Shown piece after piece: positions 1 through 6,900 of a stretch of DNA of 64,000 bases. Each line of letters starts with the position of its first letter. Positions within the stretch are counted from its first letter, which is position 1. A program made the position numbers and the translations under genes. Under the pieces are notes generated by a model, which did not search any database, had not been told where the DNA came from, and saw nothing but the letters and a program-made list of their open reading frames with translations. The stretch comes from Clostridioides difficile_D (lineage in GTDB: Bacteria; Bacillota; Clostridia; Peptostreptococcales; Peptostreptococcaceae): positions 1,178,001 through 1,242,000 of the forward strand of contig OX244046.1 of assembly GCA_945861085.1 (NCBI GenBank), given 5' to 3'.

Positions 1-552
1 ATGGATAATAAATTTCCTAATGTAGGAGAAAATTTAAGGTTATTGAGACAAGAAATGGGCCTAAGTTTAGATAAAGCCTCGAAGATGACAGGAGTTAGTA
101 AAGCAATGCTTGGCCAGATTGAGAGAGGTGAATCGAGTCCAACAGTATCTACCTTATGGAAAATTTCATCTGGATTTAAAATAAATTTTACTACACTATT
201 AAATGAAAATACAAATACTTATGAAGTTATAAAAAAAGAAGAAGTAGAGCCTATTATTGAACAAAAAGGGAATATGAAGTTATATCCAATATTTCCTTTC
301 AGTCCTCAGAGAAGGTTTGAACTTTTTATAATTGAGCTTGAAGAAAATTGCACTCATGTTTCATCTACACATAGTCATGTTTTAGAAGAGTATGTACTTG
401 TGATAGAAGGGAAACTTGACCTTAATGTAAATGGGAAAACTTATATTTTAGAGTCTGGACATTCTATTAGGTTTGATGGAACGTTAGAACATGTATATAA
501 AAATTTAAATAAAGGGAAAACTATATTTCATAATATAGAAGTTTATAGATAA
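1..552 (+). CDS. XRE-family regulator with C-terminal cupin domain
   Basis: 183 aa DNA-binding regulator. Residues about 8-66 form a helix-turn-helix of the XRE/Cro type (core MTGVSKAMLGQIERGESSP). Residues about 100-180 are a single cupin beta-barrel, with HSHVLEEYVLVIEGKLDL as its first metal/ligand motif. This architecture is typical of small regulators that sense a ligand through the cupin and control a nearby transporter or metabolic gene. The regulated gene is not evident; the genes controlled may lie left of the window. The start codon is base 1, so its ribosome-binding site cannot be seen, but the N-terminus looks complete for the family. A strong hairpin terminator follows at once, so it is probably transcribed alone or as the last gene of an operon. 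Confidence 0.85.
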   Translation: MDNKFPNVGENLRLLRQEMGLSLDKASKMTGVSKAMLGQIERGESSPTVSTLWKISSGFKINFTTLLNENTNTYEVIKKEEVEPIIEQKGNMKLYPIFPFSPQRRFELFIIELEENCTHVSSTHSHVLEEYVLVIEGKLDLNVNGKTYILESGHSIRFDGTLEHVYKNLNKGKTIFHNIEVYR

Positions 553-558
553 TTTTAT

Positions 559-612
559 AGTTATCCTTTTCTAAAATAAATGACAATTTTAGAAAAGGAT
601 AACTTATTTTTA
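559..612 (+). terminator. Rho-independent terminator after the XRE-cupin gene
   Basis: An 18-bp perfect stem (559-576 with 587-604) with a 10-nt loop is followed by TATTTTTA. It ends transcription of the XRE-cupin gene. Confidence 0.8.
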
Positions 613-715
613 TAATGTCGAAAAGATTTATATATATGTGCTGATGTTATTGTTTTAAAAAAAACATAAAAGCATTATAATAATATTAATAAAATAGAAT
701 AAAGAGGAAGATAAT

Positions 716-1588
716 ATGATTATAAAGATTTTATTGACAGTATTAGTATTAGCATTATTGTATATTCTGTATAAGTATGAAACTCAAAATATAGAAACGA
801 CAGAATATACTATTTTCAACAAGAAGATTCCAAAAGAATTTGATGACTTTAAAATAGTTCAAGTGAGTGATTTACATAATAAGATGTTTGATAAAAATAA
901 TAATAAGATATTGATAGATAAAATTGAGTCATTAAATCCAGATGTTATATTTATAACAGGAGATTTAGTTGATGGAGAAAATAAAAATTTTCAAGTTGCA
1001 TTAGATTTAATAGATAATTTGGTAGAAAAATATGAAGTATACCATATAATTGGAAATCATGAACAAAAATCTTTGATAAAAAAGTACAAGCATCTATATA
1101 AAGGTTATTTTAAGGAGTTATATTCAAAGAAAATAATAAATATGGAAAATGAATCTGTAAGAATATATAGAGGAGATAGTTATCTTAATTTATATGGTTT
1201 AATTATACCGTTGGAATGCTATCCATATTTTTTTGCTAATAATAAAAAGTTAGAATTAAGTGACAATTTTATAGAAGATAATCTGGGTAAAGTAAATGAA
1301 AATGAATATAATATACTTTTAGCTCATACACCATTTTTCTTTGAAAAATATGCAAAATGGGGAGCAGATTTAGTTTTAGCTGGACATGTTCATGGTGGCA
1401 TAATAAGAATACCTTTTATTGGAGGTGTATTATCTCCAAATAGAGAATTCTTTCCTAAATATGATTGGGGAAAATATGAAAAAGATAATAGCACTATGAT
1501 TTTAAATAAGGGCTTAGGAGGTTCAAAAGTTCTAATTAGACTTAATTGTAAACCAGAAATAGTTAAGATTATATTGAAGTCTAATTAG
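716..1588 (+). CDS. membrane-anchored metallophosphoesterase
   Basis: 290 aa calcineurin-like phosphoesterase, similar in layout to Bacillus YkuE. The N-terminal 20 residues are a hydrophobic anchor (MIIKILLTVLVLALLYILY), so the catalytic domain probably faces outward. All metal-binding motifs are visible: SDLHN near residue 51, GDLVDGE near 83, GNHE near 114, LLAHTPFF near 203 and GHVHGG near 223. The family cleaves phosphoesters such as UDP-sugar lipids, lipid A-like headgroups or nucleotides with two metal ions; the substrate here cannot be read from sequence. A good ribosome-binding site (AGAGGAAG) precedes the ATG. It stands alone, with no obvious operon partner. Confidence 0.85.
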   Translation: MIIKILLTVLVLALLYILYKYETQNIETTEYTIFNKKIPKEFDDFKIVQVSDLHNKMFDKNNNKILIDKIESLNPDVIFITGDLVDGENKNFQVALDLIDNLVEKYEVYHIIGNHEQKSLIKKYKHLYKGYFKELYSKKIINMENESVRIYRGDSYLNLYGLIIPLECYPYFFANNKKLELSDNFIEDNLGKVNENEYNILLAHTPFFFEKYAKWGADLVLAGHVHGGIIRIPFIGGVLSPNREFFPKYDWGKYEKDNSTMILNKGLGGSKVLIRLNCKPEIVKIILKSN

Positions 1589-1747
1589 TAAGACTTTGCA
1601 TATAAACATCAATAACATATAAATAAAGTTGATGTGAAATCCAGTTAAACATGTATAATGACCAATTTTGAATAATTGTTGAATTAATAAAAATAAAGTG
1701 CTATTTTTAGCATAGAATGTTTAAAATATGGGGGGTAGTAAAAAATC

Positions 1748-2728
1748 ATGGGTGATACAAGTAGATTTTATGAGTCTGTAAGAAATAAATATCCAAAATT
1801 AAAAGATGGAACTAGGGTTCATATGTGGCCAAAAGAAAACATCATAATTGGTCCTATTTATGATGAGGCAAATGGATATAAAAAAAGTATAGGAAATGTG
1901 GACAGCTTAAGTTGGAAGCAAATTGTTGTACTGGTAGAATGTGATGGGAAAAATACTACTGAAGATGTAATAAATATATTATCCAACAGATATAGAAATA
2001 TCCCTGATGTGAGAGAAAAAGTGATGGAATTTTTTATGTTTTATGAGAATGTGTATTTAACCTTTGAAGATGAGATACAGACACTATCAAGTGTATTTGA
2101 GATAACAGGAAATAAAACATATCTAACTCCTTTGTATTTTACTATAGAAATAGACGGAAATAATAATACAAATAAGTATTTCTCTGAAATCACAAGTCTA
2201 TTAAAGTGTATGTATGAGAAAGGCTGTAGATTTATAGAGGTTATTGGGGAGGACATTTTAAAAAATAAAAATATGAGAGAAGTATTTCAATATATGCTAG
2301 ACCATTTTGATTTAGTTGTAGTAACTAAGGATAGTTTTACTATTGATAGGAGCTTAATAAAAGAATTAGATAATTATCGCCATAAAGTGATATGGAAAGT
2401 ATATTCAAAAAATGATGATACACATGTTAAATTAAAAGAAGATATAAAAATAACTAGTTTAATAAAAAGAGGGCATACAGTAGTAAGAGGAGATAGGGAA
2501 AAAGCAATAAAAATAGAGGATATGAGATTTAAAGATACAAAGGAGAGGTTTTCAAAATATGGTGCAGAATGGAGTCATTTACACATTTCTTCTGATGGTA
2601 GCGTAAAATCTTATTCACTTCAAAAAGATAAAAGAATTTATTTAGGCAATATATTTGACAATTCCGTTGAAGAAATTTTCTTAGAGATGCAAAATAGGAT
2701 TGATAAACTAGAGATTATGTATCAATAA
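1748..2728 (+). CDS. degenerate radical SAM/SPASM-like protein with PqqD-like N-terminus
   Basis: 326 aa. Residues about 35-108 resemble a PqqD/peptide-recognition winged helix (short strand pair, then ECDGKNTTEDVINILSNRY). Residues 126-250 have the sequence rhythm of a radical SAM barrel: TPLYFTIEIDGNNNTNKY sits where PLYVTIELTxxCNLxCxxCY is expected, followed by YEKGCRFIEVIGEDIL where rSAM enzymes have the GGEPL motif. Residues about 273-315 (LHISSDGSVKSYSLQKDK, LGNIFDNSVEEIF) match the SPASM pattern. Every expected cluster cysteine is missing: only C65, C154 and C160 exist, and none forms CxxxCxxC. I infer a pseudoenzyme derived from a RiPP-type radical SAM protein. The frame is intact, so it is not obviously a pseudogene. 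A GGGGGG ribosome-binding site lies 10 bases before the ATG. Confidence 0.6.
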   Translation: MGDTSRFYESVRNKYPKLKDGTRVHMWPKENIIIGPIYDEANGYKKSIGNVDSLSWKQIVVLVECDGKNTTEDVINILSNRYRNIPDVREKVMEFFMFYENVYLTFEDEIQTLSSVFEITGNKTYLTPLYFTIEIDGNNNTNKYFSEITSLLKCMYEKGCRFIEVIGEDILKNKNMREVFQYMLDHFDLVVVTKDSFTIDRSLIKELDNYRHKVIWKVYSKNDDTHVKLKEDIKITSLIKRGHTVVRGDREKAIKIEDMRFKDTKERFSKYGAEWSHLHISSDGSVKSYSLQKDKRIYLGNIFDNSVEEIFLEMQNRIDKLEIMYQ

Positions 2729-2808
2729 GTATTAAAATTAAGTTTTATAGGGGATTTGTAGATTGTCTATTTAAGTTTGTGTCAATAATTATAATGAGGT
2801 GATATAAC

Positions 2809-2946
2809 TTGTTAAAATTATTGAACAAATTTTTTTATGATGTTTTAATTAAATGTTGGTTTTTTATGATGTTATGGATTTTCAGAGAACTTTTTACAAA
2901 TTTCAAAATGACTAAAAAATTTAAATTTCATAAAATATTTATGTAA
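2809..2946 (+). CDS. small hydrophobic basic peptide, 45 aa (TTG start)
   Basis: Small open frame found by reading the gap after the degenerate radical SAM protein. A good ribosome-binding site (GAGGTGAT, 2796-2803) precedes a TTG start by 5 bases, the spacing used by several TTG-started genes in this window. The peptide is rich in Phe, Leu, Met and Trp in its first two thirds (KCWFFMMLWIFRELF) and ends in a Lys/Phe-rich tail, so it could sit in the membrane. It begins 80 bp after the upstream gene and stops just before the promoter of the first small RNA. It resembles no family I recognise. A role as a modified peptide substrate or a membrane toxin is speculation; it could also be chance. 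Confidence 0.35.
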   Translation: MLKLLNKFFYDVLIKCWFFMMLWIFRELFTNFKMTKKFKFHKIFM

Positions 2947-2949
2947 AAA

Positions 2950-2980
2950 TCATATAAAATTCATATAGTTAATGTATTAT
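2950..2980 (+). promoter_or_regulatory. direct-repeat promoter of small RNA 1
   Basis: TCATATA-N4-TCATATA (2950-2967) is an 11-bp-spaced direct repeat, one helical turn, and ends 7 bp before a TATTAT -10 element (2975-2980). There is no good -35. The identical 18-bp repeat stands at the same distance before the second small RNA, which suggests a shared activator. Confidence 0.5.
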
Positions 2981-2986
2981 ATGAAG

Positions 2987-3113
2987 TATAGAAAGACTAG
3001 CTTAAAAACCATAATATAATACCCTATTGTAATGATAACCCTCCCTCACATCCTCAAATAGAGTTATCATTACAAGAATTAATCCATAAATTTAAAATTT
3101 ATGGTTTTTTTTT
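2987..3113 (+). ncRNA. candidate small RNA 1 of a paralogous pair
   Basis: About 127 nt predicted; the start is inferred from the -10 box. A leader containing GAAAGACTAGCTTAAAA is followed by an 11-bp perfect hairpin (3029-3039 with 3063-3073) whose 23-nt loop carries CCCTCACATCCTCAAAT (3043-3059). The 3' end is a terminator (3084-3091 with 3097-3104, then nine T). A second copy lies 543 bp downstream with the same loop and a compensatory T-A to C-G change in the stem, which supports a conserved RNA structure. The loop complements GAGGATGTGAGGG, a Shine-Dalgarno-like target. Bases 3004-3014 can also pair with 3099-3109, so the leader may close the whole molecule or compete with the terminator. 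No stable open frame is present. Confidence 0.65.
3084..3113 (+). terminator. terminator of small RNA 1
   Basis: The stem CCATAAAT/ATTTATGG has a 5-nt loop and is followed by nine consecutive T residues. Confidence 0.75.
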
Positions 3114-3228
3114 ATTTAATTTGTTTTATTATATTAGAATATGATTTATTATAGAATATATAATAAGTAATATAGAATACATTAATTAAGTTTTTGACAT
3201 GTAACTATACTAATAAGGAGGAGTATTT

Positions 3229-3450
3229 ATGAATGTAAATAATCACAAGTGCCCAGAGTGTGGTGAACATAGTAAAAAGTTTGAAATAGTAGAGGAAAAT
3301 GAGGATTGTGTAACATTTGAATGTTACACTTGTGGAACTATATCTATATTAAAGTATTGTGAGAACTGTAAAGAATTTGTATTTGTAAATATTCCAAATA
3401 ATGTGGAGACATATGAATATTGTTGTGGAAAATGTAATAATAAGATTTAA
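3229..3450 (+). CDS. small zinc-ribbon protein
   Basis: 73 aa, with four CxxC pairs: CPEC (9-12), CYTC (32-35), CENC (44-47) and CGKC near the C-terminus. This spacing suggests two zinc ribbons, each binding one zinc with paired knuckles. Proteins of this form usually bind nucleic acid or another protein, but no catalytic residues are visible and I cannot name a family. The start is well supported by AAGGAGGAG seven bases before the ATG. The gene lies between two paralogous small-RNA units, so it may be regulated by them or have been duplicated and moved with them. Confidence 0.75.
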   Translation: MNVNNHKCPECGEHSKKFEIVEENEDCVTFECYTCGTISILKYCENCKEFVFVNIPNNVETYEYCCGKCNNKI

Positions 3451-3492
3451 TATAATAAATATATGCAATTTCATGTACCATTTATACCAATC

Positions 3493-3523
3493 TCATATAA
3501 AATTCATATATAAAATGTATTAT
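3493..3523 (+). promoter_or_regulatory. direct-repeat promoter of small RNA 2
   Basis: TCATATA-N4-TCATATA (3493-3510) is base-for-base identical to the repeat before small RNA 1, including the spacer AAAT. It again ends 7 bp before a TATTAT -10 element (3518-3523). Confidence 0.5.
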
Positions 3524-3529
3524 ATAAAT

Positions 3530-3677
3530 ATAGAAAGAACTAGCTTAAAACATAATATAATTACCCTAAAATTATAATGACAACTATCCCTCACATCCTC
3601 AAATTATAGTTGTCATTATAAAATAACTTGGCTGTTTCAAAAATGTGAAATCATTTTAGGAACAGCTTATTTTTTAT
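3530..3677 (+). ncRNA. candidate small RNA 2 of a paralogous pair
   Basis: About 148 nt predicted. It shares the leader (GAAAGAACTAGCTTAAAA, then ATAATATAAT and ACCCT) and the main hairpin with small RNA 1. The stem is longer here, 16 bp perfect (3572-3587 with 3606-3621), and the loop again holds CCCTCACATCCTCAAAT (3588-3604). Relative to copy 1 the stem shows a paired change: TAATGATAAC to TAATGACAAC on one arm and GTTATCATTA to GTTGTCATTA on the other. A different terminator hairpin follows (about 3630-3665), so only the regulatory body is conserved. A trans-acting RNA that pairs with ribosome-binding sites is the simplest reading. Confidence 0.65.
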
Positions 3678-3678
3678 A
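3630..3678 (+). terminator. terminator of small RNA 2
   Basis: A 15-bp stem with one mismatch (GGCTGTTTCAAAAATG with CATTTTAGGAACAGC) is followed by TTATTTTTTAT. Confidence 0.7.
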
Positions 3679-3684
3679 AAAATA

Positions 3685-3708
3685 AAGAAGGCAACGGGAA
3701 GCCTTCTT
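3685..3708. terminator. second hairpin after small RNA 2
   Basis: The perfect 8-bp stem AAGAAGGC/GCCTTCTT has an 8-nt loop, with A-rich sequence on both flanks. It could act as a backup or bidirectional terminator. No - strand gene faces it. Confidence 0.5.
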
Positions 3709-3841
3709 TCGTGTAAAAAAAGTTTAATTTTTTGTTAAGATTTGTTTGTTATTTTATATTACCTTTATAATATGTTTTTATTTGAAGGTTGGCAATGGAT
3801 TTTGCATAACTGGTCATTATTAATGTAAAAGTGGAATACTA

Positions 3842-3920
3842 TTAATAAATAATTATTACAAAATTGTAATTATTATTTATTAAGTAAATGAGTAAAATAG
3901 TATACTAATGGGTATATAAT
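3842..3920 (+). promoter_or_regulatory. palindrome and putative promoter before the nitroreductase gene
   Basis: The imperfect 19-bp inverted repeat TTAATAAATAATTATTACA / TGTAATTATTATTTATTAA (3842-3860, 3865-3883) precedes a TATAAT box at 3915-3920. It could be an operator for a MarR- or TetR-like regulator, but low-complexity AT palindromes also arise by chance. Confidence 0.35.
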
Positions 3921-3953
3921 TAAGACAATACTAGTTTGGGGAGGATAAAACTT

Positions 3954-4823
3954 ATGAATTATAAAACAATCATATTAAATAGAAAGTCTGTTAGAGAATA
4001 TAAAAACACAGATATTGAAGAGGAATATCTTAGTGAAATTAAGAAATACTCAGAATCTTGCAAGAAACTAGTTCCAGAAATAGATGTTGATATAAGAGTT
4101 ATGAATAGAAGTGATGTTTTTGACAATTTAGATAAAGTGGCAGGATATAAAGGGAATATGATAGATTCTCCAAGTTATATTATAATATTATCTGATGTAA
4201 AAGATAATTACATTGAAAATTCAGGGTACATAGGAGAGAATATAATCTTCAAAGTAACAGAGCTTGGAATAGGTTCTTGTTGGGTTACTTTTGAAGATAG
4301 CAAAAAGGTAAAAGAAAAACTTGGAATTAATTCAGATAAAGAGGTAACAGGAATTATAGCTATTGGATATGGAGAAAATGTAAGTAGCACTAAAGTATTA
4401 AATGCTACAAAGACTGGGGGAAATTATTCAAAATCTGATATGCAAGTTGTAACAGATAATGGTTCTTCTAGACTAGGGGTAGAAGATGTTGTTTATATGA
4501 ATGAATGGGGAAATAATGCAAATATAGAAATATTAGAAGAAAGAGCACTTCTTGATGCATTTCACTATGCAAGATTAGCTCCATCTACATTAAACAGACA
4601 ACCATGGAGATTTATAGTTGATGGAGGTACTGTAGTTTTAGCAGTTAGAAAAGATGGTCATACTAATTTATATGAAGAAAAAATAGATGTAGGTATAGTT
4701 ATGCTTTATTTTGCAACAATAATAAGTGCAACTATGTTTGAGTTAAAATGGAATTTAGGTACTCCAGATAAAGATTATAAAGTACCAGAAGACTATAAGA
4801 TAGTTGGATATTGTAATATATAA
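3954..4823 (+). CDS. nitroreductase-family flavoprotein, tandem domain
   Basis: 289 aa. The N-terminus (YKTIILNRKSVREYKNTDIEEEYL) and two half-repeats (SYIIILSD..., then RLAPSTLNRQPWRFIVD) match the putative TM-nitroreductase family, whose members bind FMN and reduce nitro compounds or quinones with NAD(P)H. The RxSxR(E/K)(Y/F) phosphate-binding start and the SxxNxQPWxF motif are both visible. The open frame extends to a TTG at 3936, but that codon lies over the GGGGAGG ribosome-binding site, so ATG 3954 is taken as the start. The physiological substrate is unknown. The gene is flanked by a palindromic promoter region and a terminator, so it is a single-gene unit. Confidence 0.8.
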   Translation: MNYKTIILNRKSVREYKNTDIEEEYLSEIKKYSESCKKLVPEIDVDIRVMNRSDVFDNLDKVAGYKGNMIDSPSYIIILSDVKDNYIENSGYIGENIIFKVTELGIGSCWVTFEDSKKVKEKLGINSDKEVTGIIAIGYGENVSSTKVLNATKTGGNYSKSDMQVVTDNGSSRLGVEDVVYMNEWGNNANIEILEERALLDAFHYARLAPSTLNRQPWRFIVDGGTVVLAVRKDGHTNLYEEKIDVGIVMLYFATIISATMFELKWNLGTPDKDYKVPEDYKIVGYCNI

Positions 4824-4868
4824 GGTAATTTAATAATTAATTTAACTACACTTAAATTAATTTTTATA

Positions 4869-4917
4869 AAAAGGGGTGTCTCAAAATGAACTTTTTAGTT
4901 TATGAGGCACTCTTTTT
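4869..4917 (+). terminator. terminator after the nitroreductase gene
   Basis: A hairpin pairing AAAGGGGTGTCTCA with TGAGGCACTCTTTT through two G-T wobbles is followed by TTTTTG. Confidence 0.7.
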
Positions 4918-5010
4918 GTATGAAATCAATTAAATGCTTACAATTTTGTGCATGAATAGAGAGGTATATTATTTTATTAGACTGTATAATTTGCTTGGAG
5001 GTAATATCAA

Positions 5011-5877
5011 ATGGAATGGATAAATAAATTAAATCAAGCTATTACTTATATTGAAAATAATCTTGAAAGTGGAGTGGATTATTCAGAAGCAGCAAAAATT
5101 GCATGTTGCTCAACTTTTCATTTTCAAAGAATGTTTTCATATATAGCAGAAGTCCCATTATCTGAATATATCAGACGAAGACGTATGACTAAGGCGGCAT
5201 TTGAACTACAAAATAGTAACATCAAAATTTTAGAACTATCTGAGAAATATGGTTATGATTCACCAACATCTTTTAATAGAGCTTTTCAAAACATACATAA
5301 TATTTCTCCATCTGCAGCTAGAACAAGGGGTGTTGTTTTAAAAGCATATCCTAAGATGACATTAACTATTTATGTAAAAGGAAATGTAGAGATGCAATAT
5401 CGTATTGTAGAAAAGAAAGGATTTCGTATTGTTGGTATAAAAGAAAGTATGAATATGATTGTAGAAGAGTGTTTTGATAAAGTTCCTAAGTTGTGGGCTA
5501 AATCCATAAAAAATGGAACAATTGATAAACTTTCAGAGTTAATAAATAACGAACCTCATGGATTACTTGGAGTTAGTGTATGTACAAATAGTAAGGGTTT
5601 AGATTATTATATTGCTGCACCAACAGATAAGCCTGTATTAGAAGATACTCATGAATACTTAATACCATCAGGTACATGGGCAGTATTTGAATGTGTTTCT
5701 CCAATGCCAAATGCTTTGGCAATACAGGAATTACAAAAAAGAATTATTACTGAGTGGTTACCAAGTTCTGGATATGTATATGCTAATTTACCAGATATTG
5801 AACTTTATCCCAATGGCGATATCAATGCTCCTGATTATACTACAGAAGTTTGGATTCCAATTCAGAAACCAAGTTAA
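5011..5877 (+). CDS. AraC-family regulator with GyrI-like effector domain
   Basis: 288 aa. Residues about 8-105 hold the two AraC helix-turn-helices (AAKIACCSTFHFQRMFSYI and LELSEKYGYDSPTSFNRAF). Residues about 125-288 form a GyrI-like/SOUL-type small-molecule-binding domain (VEKKGFRIVGIKE, then the closing DYTTEVWIPI strand). The layout matches the SoxS/Rob-like multidrug-responsive regulators whose C-terminal domain binds drugs or hydrophobic ligands. The start follows TTGGAGG by eight bases. No efflux gene lies next to it, so the target is unknown. A terminator follows, separating it from the next pair of genes. Confidence 0.88.
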   Translation: MEWINKLNQAITYIENNLESGVDYSEAAKIACCSTFHFQRMFSYIAEVPLSEYIRRRRMTKAAFELQNSNIKILELSEKYGYDSPTSFNRAFQNIHNISPSAARTRGVVLKAYPKMTLTIYVKGNVEMQYRIVEKKGFRIVGIKESMNMIVEECFDKVPKLWAKSIKNGTIDKLSELINNEPHGLLGVSVCTNSKGLDYYIAAPTDKPVLEDTHEYLIPSGTWAVFECVSPMPNALAIQELQKRIITEWLPSSGYVYANLPDIELYPNGDINAPDYTTEVWIPIQKPS

Positions 5878-5944
5878 AATTAATAAATACTATGGAATTA
5901 ATAAATAACATTAAACTTAATAAACAACATGAAATTCTAAAATT

Positions 5945-5976
5945 ACAGGCTGAAAATAGCCTGTTATTTTTTTTGT
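5945..5976 (+). terminator. terminator after the AraC gene
   Basis: The stem ACAGGCT/AGCCTGT with a 6-nt loop is followed by TATTTTTTTTG. Confidence 0.8.
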
Positions 5977-5979
5977 AAA

Positions 5980-6044
5980 TATGGAAAGCAAGCTTTACAT
6001 AAATGGAATATAGTTGTATAATTATGGAAAGTAGACTTTCCATA
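5980..6044 (+). promoter_or_regulatory. promoter with two palindromic operators, likely autoregulated
   Basis: A consensus-like promoter is present: TTTACA (5994-5999), a 17-bp spacer and TATAAT (6017-6022). Two related 22-bp palindromes flank it. One is TATGGAAAGC-AA-GCTTTACATA (5980-6001), over the -35. The other is TATGGAAAGT-AG-ACTTTCCATA (6023-6044), just after the -10. Their centres are 43 bp apart, about four helical turns, so two repressor dimers would sit on one face. The small XRE protein encoded next is the obvious candidate binder. Confidence 0.7.
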
Positions 6045-6069
6045 ATTAAGATATTAAAGGGGTACAGAT

Positions 6070-6267
6070 GTGAAAAATAGATTAGAAGAAATAAGAAAAG
6101 AAAGAGGCATAAAACAAGAAGAACTTGCCTCTGCTTTGCAAGTATCAAGACAAACTATAGGTTCATTAGAAAATGGTAGATATAATCCTTCTATCATCTT
6201 AGCTTTTAAGATAGCTAGATACTTTGATATGAGTATTGAGGAAATATTTATTTATGAGGAGGAGTAA
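6070..6267 (+). CDS. small XRE-family HTH repressor
   Basis: 65 aa, a bare helix-turn-helix (QEELASALQVSRQTIGSLENGRYNPS) ending in the IARYFDMSIEEIFIYEEE tail typical of the YgzD/HipB-like group. These minimal regulators are usually encoded beside a membrane protein and repress their own operon. The start is GTG, with AAAGGGG seven bases upstream. The promoter region just before it carries two copies of a 22-bp palindrome. The stop codon lies three bases from the next start, and the downstream ribosome-binding site is inside this gene's last codons, so translation of the pair is probably coupled. Confidence 0.85.
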   Translation: MKNRLEEIRKERGIKQEELASALQVSRQTIGSLENGRYNPSIILAFKIARYFDMSIEEIFIYEEE

Positions 6268-6269
6268 AA

Positions 6270-6713
6270 ATGAAAAAGAATATGTTATATGTTGGGATTG
6301 TATATTTTATTTGTGGAATTTTACTTGTTTTGTTGGCTACATTTACTGAGTTTTCATTTGAGGCTTTTATTTGGGGATTATCTGGAGCTGCTTTAGGTCC
6401 TGGGGTATGTATGATTTTTCAATATATGTATTGGAGTAAACCTGAAAAAGCAGTAGAGTATGAAGAAAAGATAAAAAATCAAAGGATAGAGATGAACGAT
6501 GAAAGAAGAATTATGTTACGTGATAAATCTGGACGTATTACTAATCAAATCATGTCCTATGTTTTCGTAATTCTTATATTTATTGTTTCTATATTGAGTG
6601 TATTTTCTGTAGTGGTAATAAGCAAGTGGGTTTTAGTTGTTCTTGGATTGCTTATTTTATTTCAATTTATTTGTGGTGTTGTTGTATATAATAAATTAGA
6701 TAAAAAGTTGTAA
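6270..6713 (+). CDS. four-helix membrane protein paired with HTH repressor
   Basis: 147 aa with four predicted membrane segments (about residues 6-24, 30-50, 92-113 and 120-140). A charged cytoplasmic loop in the middle contains ERRIMLRDKSGRITNQIMSY. This central motif recurs in small membrane proteins encoded beside YgzD-type repressors, but no biochemical function is established that I know of. It might modulate the repressor by sequestering it, or be the operon's effector. The gene overlaps its ribosome-binding site with the end of the repressor gene. Nothing is encoded for about 190 bp after it. Confidence 0.75.
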   Translation: MKKNMLYVGIVYFICGILLVLLATFTEFSFEAFIWGLSGAALGPGVCMIFQYMYWSKPEKAVEYEEKIKNQRIEMNDERRIMLRDKSGRITNQIMSYVFVILIFIVSILSVFSVVVISKWVLVVLGLLILFQFICGVVVYNKLDKKL

Positions 6714-6850
6714 TAAGTTATGATATAAAATAGAAAATCAGATAAAAATAAATTAGTCTTTAAATTAATGTTAGAAGCTAAATTTATATAATTATATAAA
6801 TTTTAAAAAAGCCACAATAACTGCATAAAATAACTTAAAACTTAAATCAA

Positions 6851-6893
6851 AAAATAAAAAAGCTCCTAAGCTATTAAATAAATAGCTTAGGAG
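6851..6893 (-). terminator. terminator of the tRNA-Leu gene (- strand)
   Basis: A 13-bp perfect stem (6863-6875 with 6881-6893) with a 5-nt loop is followed on the - strand by a T-rich tract (complement of 6851-6862). It lies just 3' of the tRNA. In the + direction it could also stop read-through from the membrane protein gene. Confidence 0.8.
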
Positions 6894-6900
6894 TTTTTAA

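Noticed and set aside
2950..3677. Interpretation of the paired repeats as a CRISPR or insertion sequence end
   Set aside because: Only two copies, 543 bp apart with different spacing content, no transposase and no regular spacers. Compensatory change in the stem argues for RNA.
3936..3953. TTG start upstream of the nitroreductase
   Set aside because: The codon is part of the GGGGAGG ribosome-binding site. The same logic applied to 14009, 46142, 48267, 54992 and 58627.
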